Of a stretch of DNA of 64,000 nucleotides, positions 41,526 through 49,502 are shown in pieces. A model generated the notes under the pieces. It searched no databases. It was not told the origin of the DNA and worked only from the letters and a program-made list of their open reading frames with translations. A program made the position numbers and the translations under genes. Each line of letters opens with the position of its first letter. Within the stretch, counting starts at the first letter, position 1. The stretch is taken from the NCBI RefSeq assembly GCF_013409365.1, contig NZ_JACCBA010000001.1:2728001-2792000 (forward strand), written 5' to 3'. This DNA is from Actinomadura luteofluorescens (lineage in GTDB: Bacteria > Actinomycetota > Actinomycetes > Streptosporangiales > Streptosporangiaceae).

Positions 41526-41722
41526 TCAAGGCTGCCGGGCAGGTCCCGGTGCCGGCGGCGGACAGCAGGTGCGCAGGTAGGCCTGCAGCTGCTGGATCGA
41601 CGCTCGTACTTTGTGAATCCGAGCTTGGCGTACAGCTTGAGGGCAGGCGTGTTTGTGTCCTTGATGTCCCGTAGGACGTACTCCTCGTAGCCGGGCAAAG
41701 CCCGCAGGTGCTGCAATGGTGC
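41526..41722 (-). pseudogene. GNAT acetyltransferase C-terminal fragment, also frameshifted
   Basis: The minus strand reads PLQHLRALPGYEEYVLRDIK, DTNTPALKLYAKLGFTKYER, the end of a GNAT fold, then shifts frame near 41600 and continues SIQQLQAYLRTCCPPP to the TGA at 41526. The N-terminal half is missing. It abuts a plus-strand fragment at about 41730. Confidence 0.6.
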
Positions 41723-41739
41723 CTGGCCGACCTCGGTCT

Positions 41740-41811
41740 CACCTTGTCGAGGAGGTCCACACCGACGACATCTACGCGCGTCTTGCCGAGCTCGACCACC
41801 CGGCCAGCTGA
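41740..41811 (+). pseudogene. C-terminal fragment of an unidentified plus-strand gene
   Basis: HLVEEVHTDDIYARLAELDH followed by PAS and a TGA at 41809-41811 looks like a natural protein end with no start. As at 39.9 kb, it is joined head to head with a minus-strand GNAT remnant. Confidence 0.4.
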
Positions 41812-41819
41812 CCGCCGGT

Positions 41820-42587
41820 TCAGCTCGTCATCGCCGCACCGACATCGAACTCCGTGCCGAACGGGTCCGTGATGTTCGCGACCCGCCCGTAGATCATGTC
41901 GTAGGGCTCGGCCGAGGTCCCACCCGCGTCGACCGCTCGCCGCGCCGCCGCATCGGCGTCGTCCACCTGGAACAAGGTCCCCCAACGGGACTTCGTGGCC
42001 TTTGGGTCACCGGCGATGCCGCCGATCTCGTGGCCATCCGGTCTGCGCAGGAACGTGAAGTCGAGCTCAGGCATGTCCGGGTTGGCATCCAACGTGTAGC
42101 CGAAGACCGCGACGTAGAAGTCGCGCGCGGGCCCGGATTCCGCGGTGACCAGGTCGTTGCGGAGCAGGGCGTTCGGCTCGTTGACGATCTCGCAGCCGAT
42201 GTGGGCACCGGCCTGCCACAGTCCACACTGCGCACCGGTGGTGTCCTTGATGATCGCCGTCCGGCCCTGGTCCAGCACGTCCATCGGACCGGTGATGATC
42301 GAGCCGCCCGCGTCCCGCGCTCGGGCGGCCGCGGCGTCACAGTCATCCGTCGCGAAGTAGACGTTCCACCAGAAGTCCGTGGCGTCGGGATCGGGGTTCG
42401 GCCTGATGGCCGCGACGGGTCTGCCCCGTAGCAAGCACTGGGTGTAGTGGCCGAACTCCGCCGGTCCCACATCGAACTCCCAACCGAACAACGCGCCGTA
42501 GAAGGTCATCGCGCGGTCGAGATCCGGGATGCCCAGGTCGATCCAGGTCGGTGTGCCAGCCGGCTGCGTGGTGGTCAGCTCGCTCAT
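41820..42587 (-). CDS. Two-domain VOC protein (CFP32-like)
   Basis: 255 residues with two VOC modules. The first is PTWIDLGIPDLDRAMTFYGA, then VYFATDDCDAAAARARDAGG. The second is DFYVAVFGYTLDANPDMPEL, then LFQVDDADAAARRAVDAGGT and ITDPFGTEFDVGA. This is the glyoxalase-like CFP32 family of actinobacteria. ATG 42587 follows GGAGAGACG. It was probably once part of the HxlR-linked operon starting at 43386. Confidence 0.87.
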   Translation of the reverse strand: MSELTTTQPAGTPTWIDLGIPDLDRAMTFYGALFGWEFDVGPAEFGHYTQCLLRGRPVAAIRPNPDPDATDFWWNVYFATDDCDAAAARARDAGGSIITGPMDVLDQGRTAIIKDTTGAQCGLWQAGAHIGCEIVNEPNALLRNDLVTAESGPARDFYVAVFGYTLDANPDMPELDFTFLRRPDGHEIGGIAGDPKATKSRWGTLFQVDDADAAARRAVDAGGTSAEPYDMIYGRVANITDPFGTEFDVGAAMTS

Positions 42588-42689
42588 CGTCTCTCCTTGT
42601 CGTGTCCCCATCTTGTCCCGCATGACCCCGGAACCTAAAGCACCGGTGTAAACCCAGCTCACACCGACGTGGGCTGCCCCCTCCCTCAC

Positions 42690-42797
42690 TTGCACTTCGG
42701 GCCGCGCATAGGCCGTGACGTCGTAGCCGCGCTCCAGGAGTTCGACGACGGTCAGGGAGCCGATCGCTCCCGTCGCGCCGAAGACGGTGACGGTCAT
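42690..42797 (-). pseudogene. N-terminal fragment of an NAD(P)-binding oxidoreductase
   Basis: From ATG 42797, three bases after the DoxX stop, the frame reads MTVTVFGATGAIGSLTVVEL, LERGYDVTAYARP, a Rossmann start of the NmrA/SDR type, then degenerates after about 35 residues. The rest of the gene is missing, probably by deletion toward the VOC gene. Confidence 0.6.
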
Positions 42798-42799
42798 GC

Positions 42800-43171
42800 T
42801 CAGAACGACCAGGGACCGAACCGGGCCACGGCCACGAAGGCCGCGACGACGAACAGCACGCCGGGGAACGCGATGGCGCCGGGCTCGTGGCGGCGGCGGT
42901 GGGCGTTCATCGCCAGGAGCATGGTGATTGCCAGGCCGGTTGCTGCGAGCGGCGTGAGGATCGGGGCGATGTCCAGAGCGGCCGGGAGGATCAGGCCGAT
43001 CGCGCCGAGGAACTCCGCGGTGCCGATGAAGCGCACGGTGCCGGTCGAGTAGTCCTCCACCCACGGCAGCTTCTCGAGAAGCTTCTCCTTCGACTGGGTC
43101 GTCTTCATGACGCCGGCCATCAGGAACATCGCGGCCAGGATCCCCTGGAGCACCCACAGGAACACGTTCAT
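42800..43171 (-). CDS. DoxX-family membrane protein
   Basis: 123 residues with four transmembrane helices: FLWVLQGILAAMFLMAGVMK, FIGTAEFLGAIGLILPAALD, PLAATGLAITMLLAMNAHRR and PGVLFVVAAFVAVARFGPWS. The pattern is DoxX-like, a group linked to thiosulfate:quinone oxidoreductase and redox protection. It is the intact middle gene of a decayed operon that had a hydrolase before and an NAD-binding protein after. Confidence 0.8.
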   Translation of the reverse strand: MNVFLWVLQGILAAMFLMAGVMKTTQSKEKLLEKLPWVEDYSTGTVRFIGTAEFLGAIGLILPAALDIAPILTPLAATGLAITMLLAMNAHRRRHEPGAIAFPGVLFVVAAFVAVARFGPWSF

Positions 43172-43225
43172 CAGTCAAGGCCCTTCTCGTTCGAGACTTA
43201 GTGGCGCGGACGCTCCGGGTCGGTG

Positions 43226-43386
43226 TTGCGAACGGATTAGTTGAGCACGGTGCGCGGCCAGCGCCTCGGCGATTGGGGCGTTCTCCGTTCCGTCCTCGAG
43301 ACCGCCGCCGACCAGGATCACCGGGGCCCGTCGCCGTGCCGTGTGTAGCCGATGGTGGTGCCGTCGACGGAGGTCACAGTGTTCAT
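43226..43386 (-). pseudogene. N-terminal fragment of an alpha/beta hydrolase, frameshifted
   Basis: From ATG 43386 the frame reads MNTVTSVDGTTIGYTRHGDG, then a missing base in a C-run makes a stop. The next frame continues PVILVGGGLEDGTENAPIAE, ALAAH, the usual start of an alpha/beta hydrolase, and then breaks off near 43226. Its ATG lies inside the HxlR operator, so it was the first gene of the operon. Confidence 0.6.
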
Positions 43387-43405
43387 GCTCCTAATTTAGG
43401 AGCAT
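43385..43405. promoter_or_regulatory. Perfect 21-bp palindrome, HxlR operator
   Basis: ATGCTCCTAA, one central t, TTAGGAGCAT. It is a perfect dyad 32 bases before the HxlR ATG and overlaps the start of the divergent broken hydrolase gene, so it likely serves both directions. Confidence 0.75.
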
Positions 43406-43436
43406 TCACACCTGGTGCGCAAGTACACTCGGGTGC

Positions 43437-44204
43437 ATGAGCAAGAAGCGGCTGTTCGACGACCCCTGCGGCATCGCGCGAGCGCTGAACGCGGTCGGCG
43501 AGCGGTGGGCGTTGCTCGTCGTGCGGGAGCTGGTCTTCGGCCCGAAGCGCTACTCCGACCTGCACCGCGGGCTGCCGCAGATGAGCCAGAACGTCCTCGC
43601 GCAGCGGTTGCGCGAGCTCGAAGCCGACGGCCTGGTGCGGCGAAGGCGCCTGGGACCGCCTGCGCCCGCCGCCGTGTATGAACTCACCGAGCGCGGGCAG
43701 GAACTGGAGCCCGTGCTCCGCGCGCTCGCCCACTGGGGCAGCCGCGCACCGCTGCCCGAGGACGGCGCGGCGGAACTGAGCGTCGACGCGCTGCTGTTCG
43801 CCCTGCGCGCCACCTTCGATCCGGCACTGGCGGGTGAGCTGTCGCTGCGCTGCCAGCTGGACGTCGCGGGCGATCGGTTCCGCATCACCGTTGCGGGCGG
43901 GCGCCTCGAGCTGGACCGCGGTGAGCACGCCGAACCCGAGGCGTGGCTGAACGTGCCGGAGGCGGCGACATTGCGCGATCTGGTGTTCGCCGGTGCGGCG
44001 CTGCACGACGCCGTCGAGCGGGCAGACACCGAGGTGACGGGCGATACCGCGCGGCTCGCCGCACTGCTGCGCTGCTTTCCCGCAGCCGTGCGGTATCCGG
44101 CGCCACAGGACCCCGGGCCGCCGGATCCCGTGTCGCCGGGCCTCGGGTCACCGAACGCCGAACTCCCGGATCCCGCCGTCAGCGCAGGAAGTCGTCGGGG
44201 GTGA
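43437..44204 (+). CDS. HxlR-family regulator with SCP2-like C-terminal domain
   Basis: 255 residues. The HxlR winged helix is residues 8-100: DPCGIARALNAVGERWALLV, RYSDLHRGLPQMSQNVLAQR and LREADG-type wing residues. The C-terminal half (LLFALRATFDPALAGELSLR, FRITVAGGRLELDRGEHAEP) resembles the sterol-carrier-like domain common in this subtype, perhaps a ligand pocket. A Pro-rich tail follows. It should bind the palindrome at 43385-43405. Confidence 0.85.
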   Translation: MSKKRLFDDPCGIARALNAVGERWALLVVRELVFGPKRYSDLHRGLPQMSQNVLAQRLRELEADGLVRRRRLGPPAPAAVYELTERGQELEPVLRALAHWGSRAPLPEDGAAELSVDALLFALRATFDPALAGELSLRCQLDVAGDRFRITVAGGRLELDRGEHAEPEAWLNVPEAATLRDLVFAGAALHDAVERADTEVTGDTARLAALLRCFPAAVRYPAPQDPGPPDPVSPGLGSPNAELPDPAVSAGSRRG

Positions 44205-44552
44205 GCGGCAGTCCGCGGACCCTGGACACCGGTGGCGAGGTTACGCAGGCCGACAGTTCAGACTCCGCGGGCTCGCGGAACTCATCGCCGAGACGACGAC
44301 GCACCACTTGGATAGCGACCAGCAGCTCAACGCCTGGCGCTGGTCCAAGACCGAGCATGATCGACTTGTTGCAGTAGCCCATCCCCTAACGGACACGCAC
44401 ATCGGAACGGAATGTCACGCCAGCGTCAGCCGGAACGACCGCCTAACGAGACTTTTCGTTCCGATGCTGGTCGACCCTCCTCCCATGAACCCCAGGCTAG
44501 TCGAACATGTTTTCGGTTCCGGCTGCAGGGTGGGAACCGGGCGGGTTCTAGC
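44205..44552. other. Flank of the recombinase module with repeated CGGAACG sites
   Basis: About 350 bases without a confident gene; a 67-codon minus frame ending LPLTPDDFLR at 44179 is doubtful. CGGAACG occurs at about 44404 and 44435 and inverted (CGTTCCG) at about 44457, the last two framing a 26-bp unit ending in AACGAGACTTTTCGTT. Such half-sites are expected where a tyrosine recombinase binds, so this may be one end of the three-gene element. Confidence 0.4.
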
Positions 44553-45800
44553 TCAGGGCGCCAGGACGCGCCGGGCGACCGCGGCGTAGCGGGCGGCCGT
44601 GGTGTGGGAGACGTTGAAGACCATTGCCAGGTGCAGCGGGTCCGGCGCCGCGGTCAGCGCCTCGTGCAGCAGCCGGTCGCGGCGGATGCGTTCCAGATCC
44701 ACCCCGCGCCGGGACACGTGCGCCCTCAGGAAGGCCGACGAGACCGGCCCCTGGCCGAGCGCGGATTTGGCTGACAGCACCAGGTGCGGGTTCGGGGTGA
44801 AGGGCCAGGTCACATGGCGGTGGTCAAGCCAGGTCACCAGCGTGCGGTAGGGCAACTCGCCCAGGCGCTGCCGGTGCCCGGCCAGAGTGATGCGCCGGTT
44901 GGGCAGGTCGACGTCCGGCAGGGCAAGGAGCCGGATCGCCTTCGGCCGTGCGGCGTGGACGGCGGCCAGGGCGACCACCATCCGTTGCAACGGGGTGGTG
45001 GTGAGCTGCTCAACGGCCCGGATCTCCTCCTCCGTCATCGGAAGGAAGCTGGGATCGACGGTGGGCAGGGTCAGCCGGGTCGTGGGATCAGTGAAGATCA
45101 GGCCGCTTCGCTTCGCGAAGCGGAACAGCGATCGCAGGGCGTTGATCGCAAGGCAGCGCTGGGCGACCGTCAGCGGATCGAGTCCGGCGGTGATGTCGGT
45201 CGCGGTAATCTCCCGCAGATGGCGGCGGCGCACCGCCCAATCCATCAACAACGGCCGGACCGCGCCGAAGTAGGCGTAGATGCTGGAGTGGGCCCGCGGC
45301 CGGGACCGATCCTCCCCGTCCAGCAAGACCAGCAGCCACGCGCGCACGTCGTCGGCGAACCCGGCGGGCAGTTGCCCGGTGCGCCGGTCGATCCAGGCGC
45401 GGATCGGCGCGACGGTGTCGTCAACGACGATCAACCCGATATCGCTGAGTACCTCGCATATCCGGGGAGTAGACCCGGGCCCCCGCAGGGCGTGGATATC
45501 GCTGAGCGTGATCTGCCGGTCCGAGACGGGTCGGGCGAGCACCGCGGTCAGACCGTCGAGGGTCTTGAGCAAGGTCGTAGGCGACCAGCCGTGCAACTCG
45601 GTCAGTTCCTGCGCTCGGGCGGCCGCGGCCGCCAGGACGGGATCGTCGGCGGTGAGCGCGGGATGCCGCCAGCGCCCCAGGGGCGCCAGTCCGCGGGCCT
45701 GCCGGGCGCGGCCACAAGCGTCACGGCAGCGCCGGTCGCAGAAGAGCCGATCGCGGCGTGAACCTCCCGGCAGCGGACTGCCGCAGTGCCGGCAGTTCAC
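44553..45800 (-). CDS. Tyrosine recombinase-like protein with N-terminal zinc ribbon
   Basis: 415 residues from GTG 45800, overlapping the HTH stop by four bases. It starts with a zinc-ribbon, NCRHCGSPLPGGSRRDRLFC and DRRC, then a SAM-like helical domain (LRSLFRFAKRSGLIFTDPTT) and a degenerate catalytic domain with VALAAVHAARPKAIRLLALP, AHVSRRGVDL and HTTAARYAAVARRVL. Not all of the canonical Arg-His-Arg-His-Tyr residues can be placed. It may be the accessory partner of the recombinase at 46131. Confidence 0.7.
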   Translation of the reverse strand: MNCRHCGSPLPGGSRRDRLFCDRRCRDACGRARQARGLAPLGRWRHPALTADDPVLAAAAARAQELTELHGWSPTTLLKTLDGLTAVLARPVSDRQITLSDIHALRGPGSTPRICEVLSDIGLIVVDDTVAPIRAWIDRRTGQLPAGFADDVRAWLLVLLDGEDRSRPRAHSSIYAYFGAVRPLLMDWAVRRRHLREITATDITAGLDPLTVAQRCLAINALRSLFRFAKRSGLIFTDPTTRLTLPTVDPSFLPMTEEEIRAVEQLTTTPLQRMVVALAAVHAARPKAIRLLALPDVDLPNRRITLAGHRQRLGELPYRTLVTWLDHRHVTWPFTPNPHLVLSAKSALGQGPVSSAFLRAHVSRRGVDLERIRRDRLLHEALTAAPDPLHLAMVFNVSHTTAARYAAVARRVLAP

Positions 45801-46129
45801 CGGGGCGGCAGTGAGCGACCGCTCCGGGGCCGAGGAGCCACCGAGGGCGCCACCGAGGGCGGCTGCCCAGCGGCTTTGCGTTGCTGGTCATCGGCTTCTG
45901 GAGCGGGGACGCTATCAGGTTCAGGCAGCAGCAACTCCTGCACGCCGCAGCCAAGCACGGCGCAGATGACGTCCAACTCGTCCAGGCGGACGCTGTTGGG
46001 CTGGCCCGACCACAGTCCCGACATCTTCCCCGCGCTGATGACCATGCCGCGCTCGGCAAGCATCCGCTGCAGTTCGCTGGCCTTCCAGATGCCGCGATTG
46101 GCCGCGGCCAACCGCAGGTTCCACTTCAT
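45797..46129 (-). CDS. Small HTH (XRE/HTH_26-type) protein in the recombinase module
   Basis: 110 residues: KWNLRLAAANRGIWKASELQ, RMLAERGMVISAGKMSGLWS and RLDELDVICAVLGCGVQELL, an XRE-like helix-turn-helix of the HTH_26 kind, followed by a Pro/Ser/Arg tail. It starts one base before the stop of the upstream recombinase gene and overlaps the next gene by four bases, so all three are translated as a unit. It probably regulates or assists excision. Confidence 0.78.
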   Translation of the reverse strand: MKWNLRLAAANRGIWKASELQRMLAERGMVISAGKMSGLWSGQPNSVRLDELDVICAVLGCGVQELLLPEPDSVPAPEADDQQRKAAGQPPSVAPSVAPRPRSGRSLPPR

Positions 46130-46130
46130 A

Positions 46131-47203
46131 TCAGGCCAGTCCCTTCCATCGGTCGGTCGCGCGCTGCTGCCCCTGCACCCAGGCGTCCTCGACATGAGTG
46201 TGGTTGACGTGGACGTATCGGACCGTGGTGCCGGTCCAGGCGTGTCCGAGGAGTTCCTGGATAGCCAGCAGGCTCATCCCTCCCCTGTACAGCTGGGACG
46301 CGCAGTAGTGCCGAAGCACGTGCGGAGTGAGCCGACCCGTCCACTCCGGGAGGTGCTTTGTGGTCGCTTTGGCCAGCGACCTGCGGAAAACGTCCGCCGT
46401 TACCCGGCAGCTCGAACCGTCCTGGTTCTTGCGCTCAGAGGGGAACAGCGGGGCGCCGGGCCGGGCGTGGTCCAGGTCGAAGTAGCCCCACACGTCCTCG
46501 ATGAACCAGCGAAGGCTGCGGTCGGCGCCGTTGATGAGCGGCACGAGCCGCTGCTTGGGGCCGCGCCGCCGGGCGCCCTTGCCATGCCGGACGTTCAGCT
46601 TCCCGAACCGGCCCAGGTCCCAGCGGACATCGTGCAGATCCAGCACCCGCGCCTCGTTGATCCGCAACCCCACATCGGCCGCCAGGCGCGCAGCCGCGTA
46701 GTTGCGCGCCGTGGGCGCGAACTTGCGGCAGACCGCCAGGTCCTGCCGCCACCCGGCGAACAGCGCCTCGATCTCGGCCTCCGAGGGAGGCACCCGCAAC
46801 TGCAGCTCGATCGACAACTGCGGTCGGTTGATCTCATCCAGCGGGCACTCGACCCGTCGCCCGACGATGTTGTACAGCTCCACGGCATGCCGCAGCTCCA
46901 GAAACTGGAAGTACACCGTCAGTGCGCTGGCACGCCCCTTGCGCGTTGCGGGGCTGGCGTCCCGCAGCACCTTGCCGAAGTAGACATCGGCATCAGCCGG
47001 CTCCATCTCCCACAGCGGGCGATCGAACCAGCGCCGCATCATCTCCAGCTGAAGCACGTCCGAGCGGATCGTGCCGTCAGCAAGTCCGGCCGAAGACCGC
47101 GCAACACGAACCCGGCCAGCACATCGGTCTCGAAGTTGAGGAGCTCTTCCTGGCTCGCCGGAACCCGCTGGTCACGTAGATCACGGACAAGCGCCAGAGT
47201 CAC
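46131..47203 (-). pseudogene. Tyrosine recombinase/integrase, N-terminus frameshifted
   Basis: From GTG 47203 (AAGAGG upstream) the frame reads VTLALVRDLRDQRVPASQEE, LLNFETDVLAGFVL, then a single missing base at about 47099-47104 (ttgcgc for ttggcgc) shifts to ARSSAGLADGTIRSDVLQLE and on to the main 308-residue body. The catalytic set is intact there: LRINEARVLDL (Arg), TPHVLRHYCASQL (His-x2-Arg), LLGHAWTGTTVRYVHV (His and Tyr). The catalytic half could still be made from an internal start such as the GTG at 47057. It leads the three-gene module. Confidence 0.82.
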
Positions 47204-47517
47204 CCGAACCTCTTTGACTTCACCTACACCATGGGATCGTCAGGGAGCATGGAGATGTTTCACTCAGGCTAAAGTTTGCTCAGACAGCCCACGGGTCGCT
47301 GGGCAGGCGCTTCACCCCAGGTCCAGCGGCGATGGGAACCTGAGCCTCGATTCGAACCCACCGGTTGTTGCTCATCTCCTTTGTGATCGAACAACCCCCC
47401 GTCGAATGAGGGGCATCGCGTCCTACCGTCCCCGGAGATGATCAAGATGCAACTCCGAAGCCGTGATGCCGTGCCGGGTCGACGCCTCGCACCTTCATGA
47501 CGCCCGAGCGCCCCTAC
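47204..47517. other. Right flank of the recombinase module
   Basis: No gene seen. The region includes a gattcgaaccc motif at about 47350-47360 that recalls a tRNA T-loop in reverse but has no pairing stem, and AT-richer stretches near 47270. It probably contains the other end of the mobile module, but no repeat matching the 44.4-kb side was found by eye. Confidence 0.3.
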
Positions 47518-47727
47518 GGCGGCCTCGACGAATAGACCATGACCTCCGAGCCCGCCCCCTGGCCGTCAGCGGCCCCGCGGCGCCAGGCAGATCACCGCCA
47601 CGATCACCTGGCGGCTCGCCCGGACCTGCACCGGCACCCCCTGCGGCGGCGGCCTCGACGACTACACCATGACCTCCCAGCCCACCCCCTGGCCGTAAGC
47701 GAAATCCAGACCAACACCCACGACTGA
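47518..47727 (+). repeat. Two degraded copies of the secreted-protein gene 3' end
   Basis: 47518-47571 matches the ggcggcctcgacgactaca to ccctggccgtcagcg part of the 36107 gene with a stop-creating change (gaatag). 47580-47727 is a longer copy matching its last 150 bases to the stop codon, and is nearly identical to the 38.9-kb copy. No start or full frame, so not coding. Confidence 0.75.
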
Positions 47728-48091
47728 CCCGCACCCGGCCTCCGGAACCACAGCCTTCCGTAGCGACGACGCGGACGGCTGCTGGCTGCCCGAAGTCGTA
47801 TCTCGCTCCTCCGGACTTCGTCGGCAGCCGCTGACCCGCAACGCCACGCGCGACGGCCCGTCTCTTGGCGTCGGGCTCTTCCCCGTCCGGCGGGCCCTCC
47901 GCCCTCTCGGCAGTCTCGTCCAGACGTCCACGAGGACGCACCGAGATCTCACCACCGGGTAACTGTTCACCGGGACATCTCATCTGCCCGCCGTGACGCG
48001 TCTCACTGGACATTCGCGCCCCACCCCGGACGATTATCGGTGTCGGCACTTAGCGCCGGCCGTAGGAAGCGAACAAGAGGAGGAACAGACG
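47728..48091. other. Intergenic region
   Basis: No gene is supported. A long minus-strand open frame covers it but has no natural-looking domain and runs through the repeat copies. The last 60 bases hold the promoter and ribosome site of the next small gene. Confidence 0.3.
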
Positions 48092-48250
48092 ATGGCGAAA
48101 ACCTTCAACTTCAACCCACCGGACCTCGGCGACGACGAGGAGCGCAGCCAGCCGCGGCAGGGCACGCGGGCGCCGGAAACCGAACAGCAGGTGGCGGAGC
48201 GTCAGCAACGCGCCTTCGAGCAGCAGACGACCATGCCCGACCAGGGGTGA
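48092..48250 (+). CDS. Small hydrophilic protein
   Basis: 52 residues, MAKTFNFNPPDLGDDEERSQ at the start, then Gln/Glu/Arg-rich and ending TTMPDQG. GAGGAGGAACAG lies just before the ATG and a strong terminator 50 bases after the stop. It is probably unstructured. A single-gene transcription unit like the Ala-rich protein at 15.7 kb; family unknown. Confidence 0.6.
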   Translation: MAKTFNFNPPDLGDDEERSQPRQGTRAPETEQQVAERQQRAFEQQTTMPDQG

Positions 48251-48299
48251 CGGCAGGGTGAACCTGCCCTAGCCCTGGCGGCTGTGGCCCACGTTCAAG

Positions 48300-48334
48300 G
48301 GGCGACCGGTGCTCACCGCACCGGCCGCCCTTCT
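48300..48334 (+). terminator. Stem-loop terminator with short T-run
   Basis: GGGCGACCGGTGC, loop tcacc, GCACCGGCCGCCC (12 pairs and one G-U), followed by TTCTTT. One of the few here with a T-tract. Confidence 0.75.
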
Positions 48335-48658
48335 TTCGCGTCGCGGCATAGACCCGCTGCAAAAACCTCACTCCCCTGATCTCGGCACCCGTCGTCCCGA
48401 GAGTTTGCGGGAGCCCGCCGTCGCCACCCGCGCACGCTGTGTCCGAGAACTCACCCGGCCCACGGCCGGTTCTCCGTCGGCCCCGGGGACCGAGAGCGGC
48501 GGACACGGAGCCTCGCGCGGCGGTCAACCTTCCCTTTCGTCCCAGCTGTGGTGGACCCCTACTGATCAGCGACCTGCCCTCCGCAGGGGATCTCGTCCAC
48601 ACCATGGCTGCCAGGCCGAGCAGGCACTCACCCAAGCAGGACGCCGCTAACTGCCTCT
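48335..48658. other. Intergenic region
   Basis: About 320 bases with no gene I can support in either strand. Confidence 0.3.
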
Positions 48659-48994
48659 TCAGGCAGTAGCACCAACGCGCCTGCCCCGCCGCTTCCGAAC
48701 GGCCGCACGCACTACTCGCAGAGTGCCGCGCCACCAGCGAGCGCACCCTGATTCAGGCGCTCCGCATTGCGCCGCCGGTCGCGGCGTTGAGGGTCCGTTC
48801 GCCCCTACCCGGACTCGTTTCTCTGCCAAGCAGGACGGAAATGGAGGCTCGCCGTCCATCGCCGCTTGCAAGAGGCTCGGGGAAGACGAACGGATGAGAA
48901 CGCGCCCCCTGGCCTGCCACATGCCATGGTTCAGGGAGATTTCCCAGGACGAGTAACGCTCGCGTAGGGAAACCAGTGCGTCGGCGTCGTTCAC
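48659..48994 (-). CDS. Small protein coupled to the HATPase gene
   Basis: The GTG at 48994 overlaps the stop of the HATPase gene (GTGA). The first 50 residues, DALVSLRERYSSWEISLNHG and MWQARGRVLIRSSSPSLLQA, look like a conserved small actinobacterial protein found beside XRE/HATPase pairs. The remaining 60 residues are Arg/Ala-rich and may be an out-of-frame extension, so the natural protein could be shorter. Function unknown, probably regulatory. Confidence 0.6.
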   Translation of the reverse strand: MNDADALVSLRERYSSWEISLNHGMWQARGRVLIRSSSPSLLQAAMDGEPPFPSCLAEKRVRVGANGPSTPRPAAQCGAPESGCARWWRGTLRVVRAAVRKRRGRRVGATA

Positions 48995-49371
48995 GACGTG
49001 CTTTCAGGGAGCAGCGCCCATACGGCCTTTCCACCGCCGCCGAGTGGTTGCGTACCCCATTCCTTGACGAGGACGTCCAGCATCGCCAGCCCACGTCCAC
49101 CCTCGCTCAGAAGGTGGGCCGAACCCGCCATCGGTAGGGCGTTGGAGGAGTCGAAGACTTCCACGACCGTTCCCTTGTCCGCCTGGACGACCCGTACGGT
49201 CGTGGTCGCGCTTCTGGTGTGCTGCAAGACGTTCGTGACCAGTTCGGACACCACGAATTTCGCCACATAGGCGTCCTGGCCCCACGTCCCCAGGACGGCC
49301 TCGACCCAATCCCGGGCCACCTTTACCGACTCGGCCCGAACCGGCACCACGATCTCCGCGGGGCACTCCAT
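48991..49371 (-). CDS. HATPase_c_2 ATP-binding protein (RsbW-like), second copy
   Basis: 126 residues: AYVAKFVVSELVTNVLQHTR contains the N-box, VVEVFDSSNALP the metal-binding Asp region, and SEGGRGLAMLDVLVKEWGTQ the G-box. Same family as the 2061 gene. It diverges from the XRE/DUF397 pair at 49503, repeating the first module's layout. Start ATG 49371. Confidence 0.85.
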   Translation of the reverse strand: MECPAEIVVPVRAESVKVARDWVEAVLGTWGQDAYVAKFVVSELVTNVLQHTRSATTTVRVVQADKGTVVEVFDSSNALPMAGSAHLLSEGGRGLAMLDVLVKEWGTQPLGGGGKAVWALLPESTS

Positions 49372-49502
49372 GAACGATCACCTCCGACTTTCGGTAACTC
49401 CCCGCACAGAATCCACTCCAAGGCGTAACGTGACCACTAAAGAAAGACAACACACGCACCCCGGTTTCAGAGGGTGTGAGCCGGTGCCAGGAGGTGTGTC
49501 AC

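Noticed and set aside
44179..44382. 67-residue minus-strand ORF ending LPLTPDDFLR
   Set aside because: It overlaps the 3' end of the HxlR gene and matches nothing I know; possible fragment only.
47340..47365. gattcgaaccc on the plus strand, like a reversed tRNA T-loop, next to a tyrosine recombinase
   Set aside because: No five-bp T-stem can pair around it and no acceptor, anticodon or D arm is visible, so it is not a tRNA; an attachment-site remnant cannot be excluded.
47495..48049. 185-residue minus-strand ORF over the repeat copies
   Set aside because: It reads through non-coding repeat DNA and its repeated part also appears opposite the other copies; composition is Gly/Ala/Arg-rich without structure.
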